From Chloroflexota bacterium (GTDB taxonomy: Bacteria > Chloroflexota > Dormibacteria > Dormibacterales > Dormibacteraceae): a stretch of DNA of 8,141 nucleotides. The translations under genes were made by a program, and so were the position numbers. The DNA is taken from the NCBI GenBank assembly GCA_005880345.1, contig VBGE01000011.1, forward strand, positions 1 through 8,141, given 5' to 3'. Of this stretch, positions 5,608 to 8,141 are shown piece after piece; positions within the stretch are counted from its first letter, which is position 1, and every line of letters starts with the position of its first letter. The notes below the pieces were generated by a model. The model searched no databases. It was given only the letters and a program-made list of their open reading frames with translations, and was not told the DNA's origin.

Positions 5608-7423
5608 GGTGGAACGCCAGCCACTCGGCGATGACGAGCCCCAACCCCAGCAGCGCGATCCACGGCCAGAGCTGGAGGAATCCTCGATGCGATGCCTGGC
5701 TCCCGATACCCGTCTTGGCCGGGGGCAGGGTGATGTGGTCGACCGGGGTCAGCGCCGACGTGCTGTCCGAGAAGAGGTTCACGTTGAACCACGACCGCTC
5801 GATCTTGCCGGCGACGGTCTGCTCGACCGTGTAGACGCCCAGCAGATCTGTCTCGCCGAAGGTCGCGATCGCCGCCGTGGAGAGCGACCTGTGGCTGCCG
5901 TCCGGCCGCACCACCGAGACCGACGTGGCACCACCTTCCGGCACGATGGTCACCGTCTCGTCGGGGTGAAAGCTGCGGCTCGGCACCGACGCCGGGAGCA
6001 TCCACTCGCTCAGGTTCTGGACCAGGACGGGAAAGCCGATGCGCAGCGGAAGGTCGGACTCGTGGATGTCGAAGCCGACGAGCACCTGGCGGAACGGCAC
6101 GTCGCGCACCAGGACCAGCGGGGTCTGCAGGCTCGTGATCAACGCGCGGCCGAACGATGAGGTCGTGAGGTCCTGGCTGCGCGCGACGTGCACGTCCTGC
6201 AGGGAGACGTTGGCCAGCAGCGGGTCGCCCGCGTCCGAGGCGCGCACCCGCCCGATGCCGACGGCGGCGCCGCCGGCGAGAGGGCTGCCCGCGGGCGGAT
6301 CGACCATGACGAACGGCGCCTCTGGCAGCGCGCGAGGCGAGAAGCGGTCGAAGACCGTCATCGCGTAAGGGGTCGAGCTGGTATACGCGGTGGGCGCAAC
6401 GACGTCGAGCTGGAAGTCTGTGCGCAGGCGCAGGGCCTGCTCGAGGAAGACGTTGCCTGGCGTGACGAGCAGGACGTGGAACGCGCGAGGGCTTCGCGCA
6501 ATCGCTGTGACGCTGTCGTCGAGTGCGAAGTTGTCCTTGGAGTCGATGCGCGCTGTGACGATGGTGGCGGCGTCCGGCACCGGGAGCACCAGGTCCTGCG
6601 CCTGGCCGGCCGCCAGCGTCATCGGTCTGACGTCGATCAGGCCGGCGTCGGATCGCCATTCGAGCGTGAAGGTGCGTGCCTGCTGCCCGAAGTTGTGGAC
6701 GCGCAGGTACGCCGCGCGTGTCTGCGCGCTCGTCCGGACCACGAGTGAGGTGAGCGCGACGTTCTCGCCGGACACGCCGACCTTGTGGTACTCGATCGGA
6801 AACGGCAGGCCTGCCGCGAACGAGGCGCGGAGAGGCAGGACGATGCCGTCGCCGAAGAGGTATGCGCGCGCGTTCTCCCCCGGCCGCACCACGCCCCCGG
6901 CCAGAGCGAGTGCGGCCGACAGGTCGGCGGGTCCGTTCGTCGTGGCCATCCCTGCCAGCGCGCGGCGAATCGCGCCGCGGTCACCGGCGGACGACACGAC
7001 GATGCGCGGAGTCGACTGGAGCGAGATCAGCGTCATGCGGTCCAATGGACCCAGCTCGTCGATCAAGACTCCAACCTGGCGCCTGGCTTCGTCGAACCGC
7101 GATGGTGAAACGTCCTTGGCCTGCATCGAGGCCGAGCTGTCGAGCAGGACGATGCTGTGCTGTGCCAGGTTCGCGCTGGCCGGCAGCGCGGGCTGCAGCG
7201 CGGCGGCGACCAGGAAGGCCGCGACCAGCAGCTGCAGCAAGAGAAGCCAGCTCATGCGCAGCCGCTGCCACGGCACGTTGGCCTGCCGGTCGCGGATCTG
7301 GTCGGGCCACAGGTGAAGGGCGGGCACGACCCTCGTTGGACGGCGGATGCGCAGGAAATAAAGCGCGACGATGGCCGGCAAAGTGATCGCGAGCGCGGCC
7401 GCGGCCGGGACGAGGAACGTCAT
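5597..7423 (-). CDS. BatA-like VWA membrane protein
   Basis: 608 residues. The ATG at 7423 overlaps the DUF58 stop as ATGA. The frame is open further upstream to 7798, but that part lies wholly inside the DUF58 gene and is arginine/proline-rich shadow coding. The N-terminus is the BatA/aerotolerance-regulator type (PF07584-like): helix about 3-24 ending LYFLRIRRPTR, a loop with ALHLWPDQ, and a second helix about 58-80. VWA domain about 90-215 with MIDAS D95-S-S97-A-S99 and GDG at 191-193; the usual metal-ligand Thr before Asp is Ala here (P165-A-D167). A beta-sandwich (about 222-300) and a GATase1-like region (about 314-450: VLLVTPGNVFLEQAL, FVMVDPP) follow, then another beta region and a C-terminal helix about 585-604. 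The central part should be extracytoplasmic. BatA-type proteins accompany MoxR ATPases and DUF58 proteins and probably help assemble or stabilise envelope proteins; the substrate is not known. No cysteine. Confidence 0.88.
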   Translation of the reverse strand: MTFLVPAAAALAITLPAIVALYFLRIRRPTRVVPALHLWPDQIRDRQANVPWQRLRMSWLLLLQLLVAAFLVAAALQPALPASANLAQHSIVLLDSSASMQAKDVSPSRFDEARRQVGVLIDELGPLDRMTLISLQSTPRIVVSSAGDRGAIRRALAGMATTNGPADLSAALALAGGVVRPGENARAYLFGDGIVLPLRASFAAGLPFPIEYHKVGVSGENVALTSLVVRTSAQTRAAYLRVHNFGQQARTFTLEWRSDAGLIDVRPMTLAAGQAQDLVLPVPDAATIVTARIDSKDNFALDDSVTAIARSPRAFHVLLVTPGNVFLEQALRLRTDFQLDVVAPTAYTSSTPYAMTVFDRFSPRALPEAPFVMVDPPAGSPLAGGAAVGIGRVRASDAGDPLLANVSLQDVHVARSQDLTTSSFGRALITSLQTPLVLVRDVPFRQVLVGFDIHESDLPLRIGFPVLVQNLSEWMLPASVPSRSFHPDETVTIVPEGGATSVSVVRPDGSHRSLSTAAIATFGETDLLGVYTVEQTVAGKIERSWFNVNLFSDSTSALTPVDHITLPPAKTGIGSQASHRGFLQLWPWIALLGLGLVIAEWLAFHRGL

Positions 7424-8141
7424 CCGAGCAGGCCGAGGCGGCGCAGGGTGCGCTGCACCATGTCTTCGACGGGCTGGTCGGTGGTGAGCCTCGTGAACCG
7501 AAGCCCTCGCCGGCGCGCCACGTGCTCGATCTGGTCCGTGCGGCGGGCGAGGGCCGATCGATAGGCGGCCTGGGTGGCCGGTGTGGCCGTGAACTCGCGC
7601 TCCGCACCGGTCTCCGCGTCCCGCAGGCGCGCGTCGCCCGTCCAGTCGAGGTCCACCTCCTGCGGCGCCAGAAGCTGGAGCACGGCGCCCTCCTGGCGGG
7701 CTTGCTGGAGGGCGGTGATGGCCGGCTCGATCGGCGACTCGCCGAGCCCGTCGGTGATCAAGACGGTCATGCCGGGCCGCTGCCGTCCGATCGGCCACAC
7801 CAGCCGCGCGTAGTCGGTTGGCCCTCCGGCGGGAAATGACGCGATGCGCGAGAACAATCCCTGCGCGGAATGGCGCCCGCGATAGGGAGCGCCGCCAGAG
7901 GTCGGTCCTTCGGCGAAGACGGTCAGCCGCACGCGGTCGAGTGAGGCAAGTGCGACGTATGCGATTGCTGCGGCGAGCCGGCGCGCGGTGAGCGCCTTGT
8001 TGGGCCTGCCCCAGTCCATCGACCCGCTGAGGTCGACAAACAGGCTGAGTGGGAGCTCTTCCTCCGCGACGAACAGTCGCAGCATGTAACGGTCCAGGCG
8101 GGCGTACGCGTTCCAGTCGATCAAGCGGTAGTCGTCGCCTG
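7420..8141 (-). CDS. DUF58 family protein with VWA-like domain, 5' end beyond window
   Basis: Frame open from the right edge to TGA at 7422-7420 (239 complete codons). The first visible residues, GDDYRLIDWNAYARLDR, are the DUF58 hallmark, so only the N-terminal part (probably some 50 residues in the short form, more if membrane helices are present) is missing. A VWA-type fold follows: strand LSLFVDLSGSMDWG with MIDAS D36-L-S38-G-S40 (partial numbering), GPTDYARL with the Thr-Asp metal ligand, and MTVLITDGLGES. All MIDAS positions are intact, so metal binding is expected. No hydrophobic helix occurs in the visible part; it should be cytoplasmic or peripheral, and it ends in LRRLGLLG. It precedes the BatA-like gene with a 4-bp ATGA overlap. 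DUF58 genes usually follow a MoxR AAA+ ATPase gene, which is predicted upstream, outside the window. No cysteine in the visible part. Confidence 0.9.
   Translation of the reverse strand, partial: GDDYRLIDWNAYARLDRYMLRLFVAEEELPLSLFVDLSGSMDWGRPNKALTARRLAAAIAYVALASLDRVRLTVFAEGPTSGGAPYRGRHSAQGLFSRIASFPAGGPTDYARLVWPIGRQRPGMTVLITDGLGESPIEPAITALQQARQEGAVLQLLAPQEVDLDWTGDARLRDAETGAEREFTATPATQAAYRSALARRTDQIEHVARRRGLRFTRLTTDQPVEDMVQRTLRRLGLLG

Noticed and set aside
3259..5634. Very long plus-strand open frame (791 codons) opposite the double-VWA gene
   Set aside because: Its product is a low-complexity Arg/Gly/Val/His-rich string without domains, typical of the antisense of a GC-rich gene. The minus-strand frame has clear VWA motifs and membrane helices.
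5246..6160. 304-codon plus-strand open frame across the junction of the two large VWA genes
   Set aside because: Antisense shadow with biased Arg/Ser/Pro content and no domain; both minus-strand genes are well supported through this region.
7424..7798. N-terminal extension of the BatA-like frame by 125 codons
   Set aside because: The stretch lies entirely inside the DUF58 gene in another frame and is Arg/Ala/Pro-rich. The ATG at 7423 gives the expected BatA N-terminus and an ATGA overlap.

Overview
The window is uniformly GC-rich and densely packed. Neighbouring genes overlap or nearly touch, and GTG or TTG starts are common. Gene content (a PF13354-type serine hydrolase, a MurI-like protein, a Metallophos_2-type phosphoesterase and a DUF58/BatA/VWA operon) fits a high-GC, probably cell-wall-bearing bacterium such as an Actinomycetota or a Chloroflexota/Dormibacterota-like lineage. 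No rRNA, marker gene or repeat fixes the phylum, so this is inference. I see no tRNA, IS element, CRISPR array, phage gene or plasmid gene.

Left block (1-1659, minus strand): a full-length glutamate-racemase-like gene (865-1659) is followed, after a gap of about 105 bp with several small dyads, by a secreted class A beta-lactamase-fold serine hydrolase (759 to the left edge, C-terminus missing). The racemase-like protein is the most unusual item. Both catalytic cysteines of MurI are serines (Ser73, Ser183) in an otherwise well-preserved, full-length reading frame.

Middle block (1738-2899, plus strand, divergent from the racemase gene): a compact three-gene set. It holds a 61-residue two-helix membrane protein, a 70-residue basic/acidic hypothetical protein and a 251-residue metallophosphoesterase, separated by 5 and 2 bp.

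Right block (2896-8141, minus strand): an overlapping operon of three von Willebrand factor A (VWA) proteins. In transcription order these are a DUF58 protein (start beyond the right edge), a BatA-like membrane VWA protein, and a 903-residue membrane protein with two VWA domains, the second apparently inserted in a glutamine-amidotransferase-like fold. Overlaps are 4 bp (ATGA) and 11 bp. The layout is that of a MoxR-associated VWA cluster, so a MoxR-type AAA+ ATPase gene is expected just beyond the right edge. The last VWA gene converges on the phosphoesterase gene, and the two share a TTAA at their stop codons.

The likely joint theme on the left is cell-wall amino-acid or peptidoglycan chemistry. 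The theme on the right is an envelope-anchored, metal-dependent chaperone or assembly apparatus whose substrate is unknown.
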